DNA of 64,000 nt from Dermatemys mawii (GCA_007922305.1 ML677335.1:34893545-34957544), one strand, 5' to 3'; shown: positions 24,280-36,464, counted from the stretch's first letter. Translations and numbers: made by a program. The notes: a model not told the origin generated them from the letters alone.

Positions 24280-24700
24280 CAGACAGAGCGCCAATTTTAC
24301 CCTCAAATAATTCTACTGACTTGAGTGGTGTTATGCTGAGGATGATTTGGTCCAAAATATGCTCAGTGCTCCAAAATTATCCAGATAAATTTCTTCGTGG
24401 TGCAATCCATAATTAAGCTAATTGCTTTCCAATTACCTTGTTTAATAATTAATATATTTCTCAGTATGCTGGGGCAGATTGTATTAAACATAACAAACAA
24501 AAAATCAAATCAATGCCACATTAAGAGGAGAAAGAATGTGAAAGCGGGTATTTAAAAACTCTTCAAACCCTGACATGTTAATTAGCAGTAGGAAATAGGA
24601 AGCACTGATTTATGGCTGATTGGTATAATCAGTGACAGGGTTTGTTACCTATCTGGATTACAAAATACATCTTGGAAAGGAACTAAAGCTTCCATAATGC
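24280..24700. other. candidate conserved non-coding element
   Basis: Unique, repeat-free AT-rich stretch dense in homeodomain-type cores: taattaagctaattgc, ccaattacc, taataattaatat, gttaattagc, ggctgattggtataatcag. Such clusters are common in vertebrate developmental enhancers. Conservation cannot be seen from one sequence, so this is a hypothesis. Confidence 0.25.
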
Positions 24701-25377
24701 TGCTACAAATTCAAATCCCCCCTGCCCTCACATCCTCCTTCCAGGGGTTAAAGAAAAAGAGTTTCAAACTTCATACCTTGTATTCAAAAAAAGGAGAATT
24801 TGTGCTTTATTTAAAAAAAATTAAGAACTGAAAACTGGCAAAAGAATGCAAATAAAAAGTGTCTGAGTGAATCTAGATAATCCCAGCAGCAAATTAAAGT
24901 GATAAACTTCATGCAAAACATTTCACAAGCTGTATCTTAGTTTTCCCTGCATGGAGGTATGTTGTATAGCCACATATATGTAAAGGTGTATATAACAATA
25001 AGGTGATTCTCTTTGTTCTATCTTTGTATCTCTAACATAGTGGGGTGTTGGTCTGTGATTTGGTCTTCTATGAGCTACCACAATACAAAAGTAAAATAAA
25101 ATTTAAACTGGGGAGTCTGGGAGTTAACCTTCAACCTCGGCACAAGGGATAGGAATTTTGGACCTTTTCATTTATGTATCTCTCAAGATTGTTTTCTATC
25201 TGAGTCTCTGAGGAAGACTCAGGAGCTTGATAACAGCAAAGCTGAGCTTTATCTCCCTCACTCTTCCATGAAGCTCACATTCTTCCTTTCCTTCTCCCCC
25301 TTTCAGCCTCCCCCAGTGCATCCTGGGAAGTCATAATATCACGATAGTATCGTAGTACAAGGACTCAATGCTACAGG
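24701..25377. other. no gene recognised
   Basis: AT-rich spacer; ends near a small near-palindrome acgatagtatcgt at 25341-25353. Confidence 0.4.
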
Positions 25378-25405
25378 TAGCTATCTTTAAATTGTCACTT
25401 GAGTC
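25378..25405 (+). repeat. 28-base direct repeat, left copy
   Basis: Starts tagctatctttaaattgtca and is identical over 28 bases to 27425-27452. Bases flanking the match differ in both copies. Confidence 0.9.
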
Positions 25406-25834
25406 CGATAAAGTCTTTCAATTTTTTTGGCAGTCACCTCTGTCTCATACTATTTCTAATACCTGGAGAGCCAGGAGTGAGAATTGTCCTAGGCAATAGA
25501 ACAATTCCTACTACTATAGATTGTCCATCGCTATATCAGAGTCATCAGCTCTAATCCAATGTGGAAAGCAGCACTCTCTTCTTCGTCAGCTGTTTAATGA
25601 GCTGCGGACAATCTTGAAATGTTTCATTTCTTTCCCTGTATTAATACAGCAAAATCCTCTCATATTTCTATTATCTGCAAGGAATATGAATATCTTGGAC
25701 ATCCTTTTTTTGACTCTGTATGGCAAGAGAACACGCACCAGCCACCCCCCACCAGAGCCCTCTGGACCTTTTCATCGGGTCCAAGCCCCCAGGACCTTCC
25801 CAGCCCTCCTGCCCCTTTACCATGAGTTAGCTGC

Positions 25835-26075
25835 ATGAGTTGCAGCCAGTTTGTTTCCAGACTGCTCCAAGGAAACATCTATACAAGCTGGTATAGTGCT
25901 CCATATCCTTCACATCCTCACCCTCGCGTCCCACCCTGGCATGAAGTGGCAAGACCTGCTGCCACCTTTGGAGAATGCGGAGCCTTGGTGGGCCAGTCTA
26001 TATTTCACCCTCGTCCAGGCCTGCCAGTTGCAAGTAGCTAGGAGCAGCTTACATGCCAGAGGCTAGGCATGAACA
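25835..26075 (+). pseudogene. possible LINE ORF2 C-terminal relic (Tx1-like?)
   Basis: An open stretch at 25835-26041 is GC-richer than the flanks and encodes a Trp/Pro/His-rich segment (for example WYSAPYPSHPHPRVPPWHE). I loosely recall similar sequence near the C-terminus of turtle LINE ORF2 proteins of L1/Tx1 type. No catalytic motif lies in the window, and the frame stops at 26041. Could equally be another repeat. Confidence 0.25.
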
Positions 26076-26199
26076 GCCCAGGAATGGGGGTTCTCACAGC
26101 AGAGCAGGGTAAAGGCTGGCTCCCAGAGTCAAAGATTAGAGTGACCCAGCAGATCACCGGTCCAGATAACACCAGAGGGGAACGTCACCACACACTATT

Positions 26200-26545
26200 G
26201 AGGAAACTTTTTTTGTATCACGTGCCAAGAAAGTGGTTTTGATTATGATGGAGCAAGATGCAGCAACACCCATCTGATTCAATTCCCATTTCTAACGATT
26301 CTTTTGCCAGATACATTCATAGTATGGCAAATGACGCAACTGAACAAGAGATTGCCAAAATCAAGCAAAGTCCCCTTTTTCCATTCCACTTGACGAATGA
26401 CGGATGTGTTGGGTGCTGCTCAGATGCTGATATACATAAAATACGACAATGACAAAACACTCCAAGAGGAATTTCTGTTCTGCAGACCATTACTACAGCA
26501 TGCTATGGGGGAACAGCTCCTCCCACTTTTCAATGCCTTTGTCTC
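26200..26545 (+). pseudogene. hAT transposase fragment (Charlie/ZBED-like), broken
   Basis: Two overlapping frames together show a recognisable hAT transposase segment. Frame one (26258-26395) reads IPISNDSFARYIHSMANDAT and continues with the 'KIKQSPLF' type motif; frame two (from 26397) reads VLGAAQMLIYIKYDND and EEFLFCRPL. This is the order 'v.lSN.tv.rrI..m..d...q....i..SpfF..qLDEStDv...aQll.fvrY...+EEflFC.pl' of hAT transposases and of host genes derived from them. A frameshift falls at the DEST-like catalytic region (about 26390-26405), and a stop and another shift lie upstream near 26277. Only about 110 of some 600 residues remain. No terminal repeats were found, so this is a dead fragment, not a domesticated gene. 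Confidence 0.7.
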
Positions 26546-26645
26546 TAAGGCTTTGTCTACATTGGCAAGTGAAAGACAAAAGATTTGTCAATGACAAGCG
26601 CTGGTGTAAACAACACTGTAGCGGCAGGAGACCTACAATTATTTT
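26546..26645. mobile_element. MITE end fragment (ggctttgtctacattgg)
   Basis: Starts 'taaggctttgtctacattgg', one end of a reptile MITE class with 'tgtctacact' termini. The matching opposite end was not found to the right, so the copy is partial. Confidence 0.5.
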
Positions 26646-27424
26646 GCCCTTCACTACCTTTAACGCTCATTATATCTAAAGTAGTACTCACTCTACAGAG
26701 AGGTAGGGTAGAATAGCACTCACCTGACTTTTTCCCCACAGTAACCGTTAATTGTTTACTATGGGTGTAGGAATCCTGAAGAGTGGTACCTTTTCTTTAA
26801 TATTTGAAATAACGCGCTGGCCTTCTCCAAGTTACCTGCTGGATGATTTTACTTTATTAGTTTCAAGATGTCTTTAATGATATACAAAATATTCTCTCAT
26901 CAGAAACATTCCTGAGAAAATTATGATATATGTTTTCAACAAATGGCAGATTAAGTTTTGTACATACTCAGGGCACCTGTATTCTAGTCTGAAACATCTT
27001 GGAATAAACTCCAACCAGTGACAGGGGCATACTATAAGTAATAAAGTGGACCGTTCCAAATGTATATTCAGGAATGGTACTGGTATTGATTGCTCTTTCA
27101 ATCCCTCTGTGGTTTGCAAAAGTTGCACTTTCAGTCTCTTCATAGTTTAACAAATTTGACAAAAACCACAAGATCGATTTACCATAAGGATAAATGTAAT
27201 ACACTTTGATTAGGTGGCAATTTCCAATCTTCGATATGTAAGTGATAGTACAAGGTGAGAGGGTTAGCTAACAAATCAATCAGTTAATATTTTCACCTGT
27301 GACAGTGACATGTAAACTCAGTCGTGGAGTACACCTACTGAAAATGAATTCTCATTATGCCCAGTACTTGTAGGAATGTACAAAATTGGATTCAGATATA
27401 TTAAAACAAAAAACCTTTGTTTTT

Positions 27425-27452
27425 TAGCTATCTTTAAATTGTCACTTGAGTC
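27425..27452 (+). repeat. 28-base direct repeat, right copy
   Basis: Identical to 25378-25405. Preceded by an 'aacctttgttttt' T-rich run. Confidence 0.9.
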
Positions 27453-29009
27453 TTAAAATGTACAATTTAAGATAATATTGTCAGAACCAATCTGCATCAT
27501 TCATCCAAAACAAAACAAACCCACCGGCAGTTTGAGAGCTGAGAAACATTTAACTCTTGTCAAATTAATCTGCATTTTTATGCTTCTTTGCACTTCTTGC
27601 TTTTGGCTACTAGCAGAGGTATAAATGCCAGGATTCTATGAAAACAGCTCTTCTTGTGGTATTTCCTTCCCAGTAGGAAGCAAGAAAAATACTAGAAACA
27701 CCATATTCATGGATACTGTTGGTCCAGTTTATAATGCCAGAAATGATATGTGAACATGTGTGTTTTGGCCATAAAAGAAAAACATTAATCTATACAAATA
27801 AAAAGGTAACAACTTTTTTTTGGCTTGGTTGGTTGCTTTATATGCACAAGAATGGGAGAGATTAGACAACTCCACAAGTAAGGCCAAAGCCCACTGAAGT
27901 CAGTAGAATGATTCTCATTGATATCAATGGGCATTGGATCAGGCCCTGACTATATGAGCTTTTAATCACTGGAAACCTATATTAAAAATCAGAGCTAAGG
28001 CCCAATTTGGGAAACCATGTAAGCTGATGCTTAAAGTTAAGCACATGCTTAAATGATTTCCTGAATAGAGGCCTACGCTCACAAGTTAGAGAAGTTTGCT
28101 GTCATATCTGTACCACAAAGTTGTCCCACAACTCAGTACAACTTGGAAATATCTATTCGGGAGAAGCTTGTTAATAACAAGATGAAGGTGCATTGACAAA
28201 GATTTTTGGGAAACTTTGCACAGTATCTCCCTGAATTATTCCTGGCTGACAATGATTATGAGTTCATGACCTTCACAATACTAAGCTCACTTTCCTTCCC
28301 CCTCCCTTCCATTTTCCCACTCTTGTCTTTTTCTTCTTTCAGGCTACATTTAATTCCTATGTTGCAAACTGTTCAACAACATGGTGTCAATAGCAATAAG
28401 ACTTCACAAGGATGTGAAGGCCACATTCTGCCATTAATCCACACAGAACTCTTCCTGACATTAATGGGAGTTCAGAACGTGACTTGAGCATACCAAATAG
28501 CTCAATGAGTTCACACCAGCTCAGCTTTTAATTTTATTGAGATTCTGCACCCACTGAAGCCAACAGCAAAACACCAATGGATGTCAAAGGATGCAGGATC
28601 TGTCCATCAAAAGCTTCCACTGAAGCAAAAGAGAAGAACAAGAGAAAAATTGTTCTTCAATAACAACTTTTCACGGTAGTGAATTTGTTCTAGTGAGGGC
28701 AAGCAATGACTCCTCAGACTTCCAAGGACCTGCAACACTTTCTGCCAGTTGTGAATTTGGCCCATTATATTTGAAGTTTAAGAGATGCTTTCTCCTTTTG
28801 CATAGAAATAATCAGGTCCATACATTATTTTTTCTAAATAAATATGAACCTTATAACTGAAGGACTAAATTTTCAGAAGTAACTAGTTTGGGGTATCTGA
28901 CTTGCAACACCTTAAAAATGGGCCTGATTTTCAGTGGGTGGATACTCAGTACTTACGAAAGTTAGTACTACATTTTGTGTTGTTTCAGCACAACCAGTTT
29001 CACTGCCTT
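27453..29009. other. no gene; two palindromic MITE relics inside
   Basis: Mostly unrecognised. 27885-27950 (cccactgaagtcag ... atatcaatgggcattgg) and 28000-28075 (gatgcttaaagttaagcaca) look like decayed members of palindromic 'caatggg' and 'cttaagcat' families. A further trace at 28868-28945 reads 'gggcctgattttcagtgggt'. Confidence 0.4.
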
Positions 29010-29014
29010 GTACC

Positions 29015-29802
29015 TGTCATAAGTGTGAAGTAGCCTAGAATTATTGTTTACCTGTAAGGGGTTAAGCTAAAGGTAACCTGAGAGGTGGACAACTGACCAA
29101 TGAGAAATTCCTCAGGAGACAAAGGATTTTAAGTTTCAGTTTCTCTCTGGGTCTCTCTCTGTTCACCTTGGCTATGGGATGGACACAGCTATGTCTTTCA
29201 CTGTAACTACAGATTCTATTAAGTATTGTAGTCAGTAAGTTTACCTTCTTTTTAATCACTTGGAGAGTTCTCAGTGGTGAGTGTTGGCTGGGTGCTTCTT
29301 GATATTGTAAGCTTCAGCAGAAATATCAACAGTGGGAGAAAATTGCCTTGGGGGAGAGGTTTGGTTTCTGAATCCTTTTGTTGATTATGGTAGATGCTGT
29401 TCTATTGATGGTTATAAGGGATTTATTCCTCTCTTTTTTTCTTTTATTAAAATCTCTCTTTTAAGAAGCTGACTGCTTGTTTTCCATTGTGTAAGATCCT
29501 GGTTTTGTATCGGGCACATCTTGCAGGATCAGGAGAGGTTTGGGTTTTTTATTCTCTCAAGCTTTCCAGGGAAGGAAGAAGTTTGGGGGGTTAGTGGAAA
29601 GGGAAAGAAGGGTCCCAAACTTTCCTAGACCTAGTTTGGTGGTGGCAGCATACCAGGTCCAGATACAGAAGAATTTGTGTTCTGGGGAAAAACATTTTAA
29701 CCCAAGCTGGTAAAATAAGCTTGAGGGCAGGGGGTATTTCTTTTTTCATGCGGGTCCCCACATCTGTACCCTAGAGTTCAGAGTGGGGAGGCAATCCTGA
29801 CG
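29015..29802 (+). mobile_element. solo LTR, 788 bp, perfect 5-bp TSD
   Basis: Starts TGTCATAAGTGTGAAG, ends ...GGCAATCCTGACG (canonical CA probably mutated to CG). The duplication GTACC is perfect at 29010-29014 and 29803-29807. Inside, 'cttttattaaaatctctctt' is an AATAAA-type polyadenylation region, followed by 'gtggtggcagcata' and 'ccccacatctgtaccctaga', landmarks I recall from turtle LTRs. No internal region, hence a solo LTR. Its 5' third is the inverted partner of 641-912. Confidence 0.92.
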
Positions 29803-29809
29803 GTACCTT

Positions 29810-30775
29810 ATAGAATCATAGGCCTAGAAGGGATCTCGAGAAGTCATTAAGTCCAGCCTCATGCTCTGGGGCAGGACCAAGTAAACCTACATCATCCAGG
29901 TTTTGGACAAACTGTTCTTAAAAACCCCAGTTACTGGGTTTCCACAACCACCCATGGAAGCCTATAACAGAGCTTAACTACCCTTATAATTAGAAAGTAT
30001 TCATAATAGCAAACAAATCTCCCTTATGGCAGATTAAGCTGATTAATTGTTTTCCATGTTTAGTAAAAGTAGGAGAAGAAATAATCACTAACCTCTTTAT
30101 CACAGCCCTTCACATATTTGAAGGCTTATGAAGTCCCTCTTCAGTCTTCTTCTCAAAACTAAACATGATCTGTTTTTTTTAAAACCTTTCCTCATTGGTC
30201 AGTCTTTCTAAAACTTTTATCATTTTTTCTTGCTCGCCTCCAGACTCCCTCCAATATCCACAATACTTCAACTGGGACTGTCCAGAGTGAGACAATTACC
30301 TTTTGTGTCTTACAACACTCCCATTAATACACCCTAGAATATTAGCCTTTTTCATAACTGCATGAAATTGTTTACTCATAGGAAGTTAGATTGGTTTGAC
30401 AGGATATGCTCTTCACAAATCCAAGCTGGCTATTCTTTATAATACCATTATTCCCTCAATGCTTCCAAACTGATTGCAGTATCTTCCCAGGTATTAAAGT
30501 TAAACTGACTGGTCTGAAATTCCATTTGTCCTTTTTGTTCTCCTTGATGAAGGCAGGTACTGTGTTCACCCTTTTCCAGCTGGCACCTCACCTATCCTCA
30601 ATGAGTCCTCAAAGCTAATTGCTAATGATTACAAGATTGCTTCAGTTACCTCCTTAAGTATCCTAAGATGAATTTCATCAGGCCCTGACAACTTGAATCT
30701 ATCTAAACATTCATTAGAATATTCTTTCCCTATTTTGCCTTTCATACCTTGTATGTCACTTATAACAGCAATAGC
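29810..30775 (-). mobile_element. CR1 fragment, antisense
   Basis: Starts 'tagaatcataggcctagaag' (CR1 3' end, antisense). It continues through 'ttgttttccatgtttagtaa', 'cttttgtgtcttacaacact' and 'gaatttcatcaggccctgac' to about 30775, where similarity fades. Right next to the solo LTR target duplication. Confidence 0.88.
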
Positions 30776-33337
30776 CATTTGCACAGGTGCGAAAAGAAAA
30801 GAAAAAGAAAAAGGTGGTCAGTTGATAATCAGGCCCTGGATGTTGTGAGGCATCCAGCAAAGCCATAAAAATCATTCCAGCCTCACTGGAAACTCTGCCC
30901 AGGTTCAACTTGCCTGAGTGTCAGGTTTACAAAGAAACAAAGTCAGATGAATGTCACCTGGATTTGGGAACCTTTGAACAAGTTTTGTAGCACTCTTACT
31001 ACCCAAAACTTGTCTCTAACCAGATATATTGGATAATCTACATGAAGTTTGTGGATGATGTCAATCCATTTCCAGGAGAATAGGTCTTAAAAATAAATAA
31101 AACCACTGTGGCAACTGGCATGAATTGACTCTTCTTCTCTTCAAATGCCGGAAATGTCCGGGCTTGTGTGAACATAAGTATTTAACCAGCCTCCCAGTAA
31201 AAGTAACTGAGTTTTAGACCAAAGATGGCTTCTACACTGAAAACATTGAAACAATTGTTTCACTGATGCTGCAAATAAAGCAAGTTTGTCAGGGTTAGGA
31301 ATAGTGACAGAATACTTGACAAAGTTAAAAATATTTTTATTCAAAGTTCCACCAAAAAAAAAGTCAAGTCAAAAGTTAAGTTCAACCATTTGTCCATTAC
31401 ATCATTAGGACAGGAAAAACCTGAAGATCACAACCTTAAGATTGCAAAGTGAGTAGGGAATAATTTTTGAATTGTTTTTAGTTTTCATTACAATCATTGT
31501 CAGAAGACCAGAAGCAGGCTGTGTCTTTTTTTCATTCTCACTACAAACTCAGTCACACTGAAACAATATCAGAATTTTAATAACTAATATTCTGTGAATG
31601 AATATTATGACACTACAGCTACAACATTTTCAATGTTCTGTAATTTGATTTGTTGGCAATTCCTATTTTCATCTTTTTAAAACCTGCAAAAAAGAGGTGG
31701 AATGGGTAGCCAGTCAAAATACAAAATATTTTAAAAGATTCATGTTTGCGTGTTCATTTGAACTTTCTAGCAATGTTTATGGCTGTGTGTCTTTATACAT
31801 CTTGAAAAATTATATGCACATATTCATTTCATAGCCAGTGTTCCATAATAAAGCATATTATGAGCACACAGCTCAAGATTTAGCCATACATTTGATGCAT
31901 TTTTTTTAAAAAAAAAACACCTTATTTTTCCACAGATTATGTCAGACAATTATGATGATGTCACTTTCTTATACAAGAATTTCATAAAGTTTTAAGCATA
32001 GCACATTCTTAATCTATTCTTGTAGAGTGTTTTTTTTCCATGAATGGAAAACACACACACACACACACCCCACCATTTTTGTTACAAACTTTAGATTTCA
32101 GTGTTCGTTGCATGCCAAAGAATCTTTGTCCAAAATTAGAAAACCTCTGGGGAGGCTAATCCTTTTCAACCATAAATACCTGGTGTAAATCAGCACAGTT
32201 CCTCAAAAAGTCAGTCAATTATCCATCACACCAGTTGAGAATTTGGAACCTTGTGTCTAGCCATCAAGAGATTTTTGGCCCCGATGCAGGAAAGAACTTA
32301 AGCATGTGCTTAAGTCACTATTCAAGAAAGCACATACAGTATTTCAGTCCCAATGAAGTTAAGCCTTCCAGAATCAGGCCTTTTATGGGGGATATGTTAC
32401 CCTATGTGCTGTAAAATTAATGGTTTTCAAAGAATAAACCCACACTTCTAAAAAAGTGTTAGTTCTAGAACAGCACGTGTGCACACACACTCTAAAAACA
32501 AATATCCATTGAAAGAACTGGTTAATCTGTTTACCAGCTAAAATTTTAGCAGGTAATAAGAGATTAGACATAACACCTCTGGCTGAGGAATTTTAGTTAC
32601 CTTGAACAGTTGGTATTTCATTTCTGGCACATATACTTTTTAAAAAAAAACATTTCTTTTTTAAAGTAAATGTTTTGCCCTTGCAAGCTGCTGTATTTAC
32701 AGCATGAAGAATGAAGCCTGCTTATTTACCTGTAGAACAGACAGAATCAATGTCTGCTTCCCCCATAATGGCCTTTTAACATTTTGAACTGAGTGAGTGA
32801 GTAGTGCAGTGCTTAGCATCTGGTATTTCTTGTTTCTATTCTCTGTGCCACCTAATGCCAAATGTGATACAAACACTTACCCATTAGAACTCAAACGCTT
32901 ATCATCAACATATCCATAGAGATGAAGCAGATATTAGAGGCTGATCTAAATCCCACTAGAAAACTGAGCTTTGGGCCCTTGGGATCAGTCACCACTTGAT
33001 CTTTCGGACTCATATCGGTGACCTACATCTGAAGTGCTTCAAATTACCTAAACTATCTCAGACTGCTTCCAGTTATAATTTTAAAACATTGAAGTGTTTT
33101 ATCAAAGAATTCTGCTCATTACTTTACATATTTAGCAATAAATAGAATGTTTTCATCATCAGGGATAACTACTGTGAAATAATGAAACTAATAAATATTT
33201 AAATTATTATCATCCCTCTGTCTTACTCATTCTAATCATTACTGAAATTGCTGCTTACTTGACTTTTCATCCAACCTCTTCCTGAAAAAACAGAATCTTG
33301 ATATGGAATAAGATGTGAGGACAATCATTTGTTCATA
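30776..33337. other. no gene; (CA)n at 32049-32068, MITE relic 32278-32385
   Basis: AT-rich. A perfect CA run of about 20 bases lies at 32049-32068. 32278-32385 (ccccgatgcaggaaagaact, taagcatgtgcttaagtcac ... tccagaatcaggcc) is a decayed palindromic MITE. Confidence 0.5.
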
Positions 33338-33342
33338 GATGC

Positions 33343-33984
33343 TGTGACGGAGTCAGACCAGAAGGGTATAGGAGAGTGCTGGAAGGCAGGTATATCAGCC
33401 TCAGGATGTGCAGGTCCCTGTTCCCTGGATAGGGAAACAAAGACTACTCCAGGCCAATCAGGAAGCTTCTAGAAAGGAGTAGAAACAGCTAGCCTGATTG
33501 GGACACCTGAAGCCAATCAGGCACTGGCTGAAACCAGTTAAAAACCTCCCAGTTAGTCAGGTGGGTGTGGGTGCCAGGAGCTGTGGGAGGAAGTTATGCT
33601 GTTGGTGAGACTGAGTGGTGGACAACGTATCATCCAGAAGGAAGGAGGCCCTGAGGTAAGGGTGAAGTGGAGTTTGAAGAAGTGGGGACTGCTGTGGGGA
33701 AGTAGCCCAGGGAATTGTATTGTGTTTTGTGGATAAAAGTTCAGCCATCTTAGCTGATACTATTAGGGTCCCTGGGCTGGAGCCTGGAGCAGAGGGCGGG
33801 CCCAGGCTCCCTGTCTTTTTGCACCTTCCATACTGGCCTGTGATGAAGGTAACTCACTAGGCGGTGACTCTTGCCAATTATACTGAGACAGGGAGGTCAC
33901 TCTGGGGCCTAGATGAGTTTCTGAGGCCCCTAAATCTGCCAGGAAGCACAGGACCCACAAGTACAAACTTGGAGCTTTGTCACA
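33343..33984 (+). mobile_element. solo LTR, TGTGAC...GTCACA ends
   Basis: 642-bp block bounded by the inverted hexamers TGTGAC and GTCACA. Flanks ATGC (33339-33342) and ACGC (33985-33988) may be a 4-bp duplication with one CpG-type change. Begins 'tgtgacggagtcagaccaga', a start I associate with turtle LTRs. No internal sequence. Confidence 0.75.
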
Positions 33985-33989
33985 ACGCC

Positions 33990-35007
33990 CATCAATGAAT
34001 TTCATACAACAAAGTCTCCTTTAATCTTATATTAATGCAAGATCAGTGCTGACTTCTGAATGAATAATTCTTGGTGCACATTTCATTTTATAGTTTTGTT
34101 AGAAGACTAGTATAAGGCTAGAACAAAATATTATATAGTCTCATCAGTTTACACGGTATGAGCATCTTGAGCAATAAAAGAAAACAACTTCTAGATAAAA
34201 GACCACCACCAGGCAATGGAGGATATCCATAAATATATGGAATATAGATTTCTTACTGTAAAATAATTTCATCTGTTTCATTTGTTTATATCACACTGTT
34301 CCTAATATTCACATAAGGAAAAATCTGTAAACAAGGGTGCTGTACTGTATTTCATATACTCACAACAAAAATGCTAAATAAAACATTAGACACCCCTCTA
34401 TGACTTCATTAGTAAAATTCAAAAAGAACCTAATTTTCAGAAATGCCGAGCATCACAATACCCTCTAACTTCAATAGAAGCTATGGGTTTCTTAACTTTT
34501 AAGAAAAAGGGAACTGTACTATATATAGTTTTTAATGTACATAGATCTGGTCCACATTCTAACATAATTGTGGAAACAAGCATCAGAAATGTGTCTCAAA
34601 AGCCATTTTAAACATAGTTTGGCCCATCTACACGTTAACTAGAATAGTCATTCAAAATCTGACCTTGCGACAAATTTCACATTATCAGAGATATTAGTTG
34701 GGATGGGACCCCCTAGGAAATGAAGCACATCTAGAAATGTTTTAGCAAATTCAGGGAAGGAGTGTGGGGGGGAGGGGAAGCACCTCCCTCCAAGCAACAA
34801 AAACAAGCAAATATGTGCAATGCTACTTTGTAGTTCAAATTTAAATAGGAATACTAAAATAAATGTCTAGTTCCTTTATACACCCCTAACAGTGTTTACA
34901 GTTTAACAGACTTGTGATTGAGTCAACATTTCTGCTTAGCTTTCGCACCACTACTCAACCTGAAGAAATGATAGGAAGACCAGTAATACTTGAACAAATT
35001 CTGAGGT
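33990..35007. other. no gene; MITE trace at 34425-34500
   Basis: AT-rich. 34425-34500 (cctaattttcagaaatgccg ... cttcaatagaagctatggg) fits a decayed palindromic MITE. Confidence 0.4.
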
Positions 35008-35015
35008 GATATCCC

Positions 35016-36464
35016 CAGGGTGGATTTGATTTAAATCATTATTTAAATCACTAGACAGGGATAATTTATGTAGAAAACCATGATTAAATCAAAGTGCATT
35101 CTTGTTGGTTGTCATAACTTTCATACATATTCTTCATGTCTCAGAGATAGATGTAGGGTTCATTTTTAGAAGACAAATGCTATATATTTTTAAAGAATGA
35201 TTTATTTTGAAAACTTAGACTAGTTTTACAGCTATATCAGAAAATGAATGATTGGTTATTTTATTTACCAAAGATAATTGAAGCAGATATTTATGAAGTG
35301 ATTGGGAGGTGAACTATCTCCAATTCAAAAGGTTAATCGTTAATATTTGGAGGATTTTCTTGCTATGCTGTATTAGGAGGAGACCACCACCAGACACACA
35401 TTTAAATTTTATTTAACTACAACAACATTAAGTATTCTGGATTTTTTTCCTCAACAGCAAATATATAATATTTTAACAAAACAAGCATATGTCCCTAGCT
35501 TCTCCCATTTATCTCCAGACTTCTTCTCCTTGTCCAGATCTATTCCATCCCAACAATCTTCATTCATTGAACTTTTTGAAACTTTGCACTTTTAGAGAGA
35601 GGTAAGGGGTTGATTCTCTATACACAAATTTGCAGAGGGACAACAGAGTTGATGTCTGTTATTTCTCACCTCTATATATTATTTATTTTAAAACATTTTT
35701 GCTGTTATCAAGCATATTACCTCTGTGAACATGAATCCACAGTTTGAGAACTGTAAAACTAAGCATCTCTGATAGTGTCTATCTTCTAGATCAGGTGTCT
35801 CCAAACTTTGAGACGAGGGTCATATTAAATTCTTGAATGCGGTTTGTGGGCTGAATCTACTGTGAAAAAAATTCACTATATGCAAATATATGCAAAATCC
35901 CCCCCTTGCTCCTCTGGCCACTGCTGCAAACCCCCCCACCCCCACCACCTTTGCTCCTTCAGCTGTTGCCACAGGGGCACTCACCCCTATGCACATGGGG
36001 CCACTGGCAGCAGCTTGTGGGATTCGGGCAGGCGGCTTCTCCACATGCCTGCTCAGCGTGCCTGCTCAGCTGGAGGACTGGACAAATCAAAGCCGGGGGC
36101 CAGATCCGGCCCCCAGGCCGTAGTTTGGAGACCCTGTTCTAGACTGAGCATTGAGTCCCATTGGTTAGATAGAAAGATTAACCTAAAAAAATCTGTACAG
36201 AAGCCTGTGGAACCCCATAAGATTGTGTCCATAATCCATGAACTACTGGAACTCATTTACAAAACTTTTCTTAAACATTACATAAATATATTGTCTCATA
36301 CTATAGGATTAGAATTTATAATCCCTATTCCATAATAAGATATAATGTATCAAAGATATCTCAATTAAAACTAGCTTTAGATAGATTTTTTTCCTCAAAA
36401 AGCATTTTATAAAAAAAACCACACAATTGAAAAAACTTTAAAATCATTGATTTTTATCCCCCTG
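35016..36464. mobile_element. hAT-like element with nested hAT
   Basis: Ends CAGGGTGGATTTGATTTAAA and ...AATCATTGATTTTTATCCCCCTG are inverted copies. Flanking octamers GATATCCC (35008-35015) and AATGCCCC (36465-36472) match 5 of 8, fitting an old insertion. Without the nested element (35792-36136) it is about 1.1 kb, AT-rich, with no transposase. Confidence 0.8.
35792..36136. mobile_element. hAT MITE nested in the 35-36.5 kb element
   Basis: 345 bp, ends CAGGTGTCTCCAAAC and GTTTGGAGACCCTG. Duplication TTCTAGAT (35784-35791) and TTCTAGAC (36137-36144) matches 7 of 8. GC-rich interior; open frames of 67-163 codons overlapping here are by-products. Confidence 0.92.
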
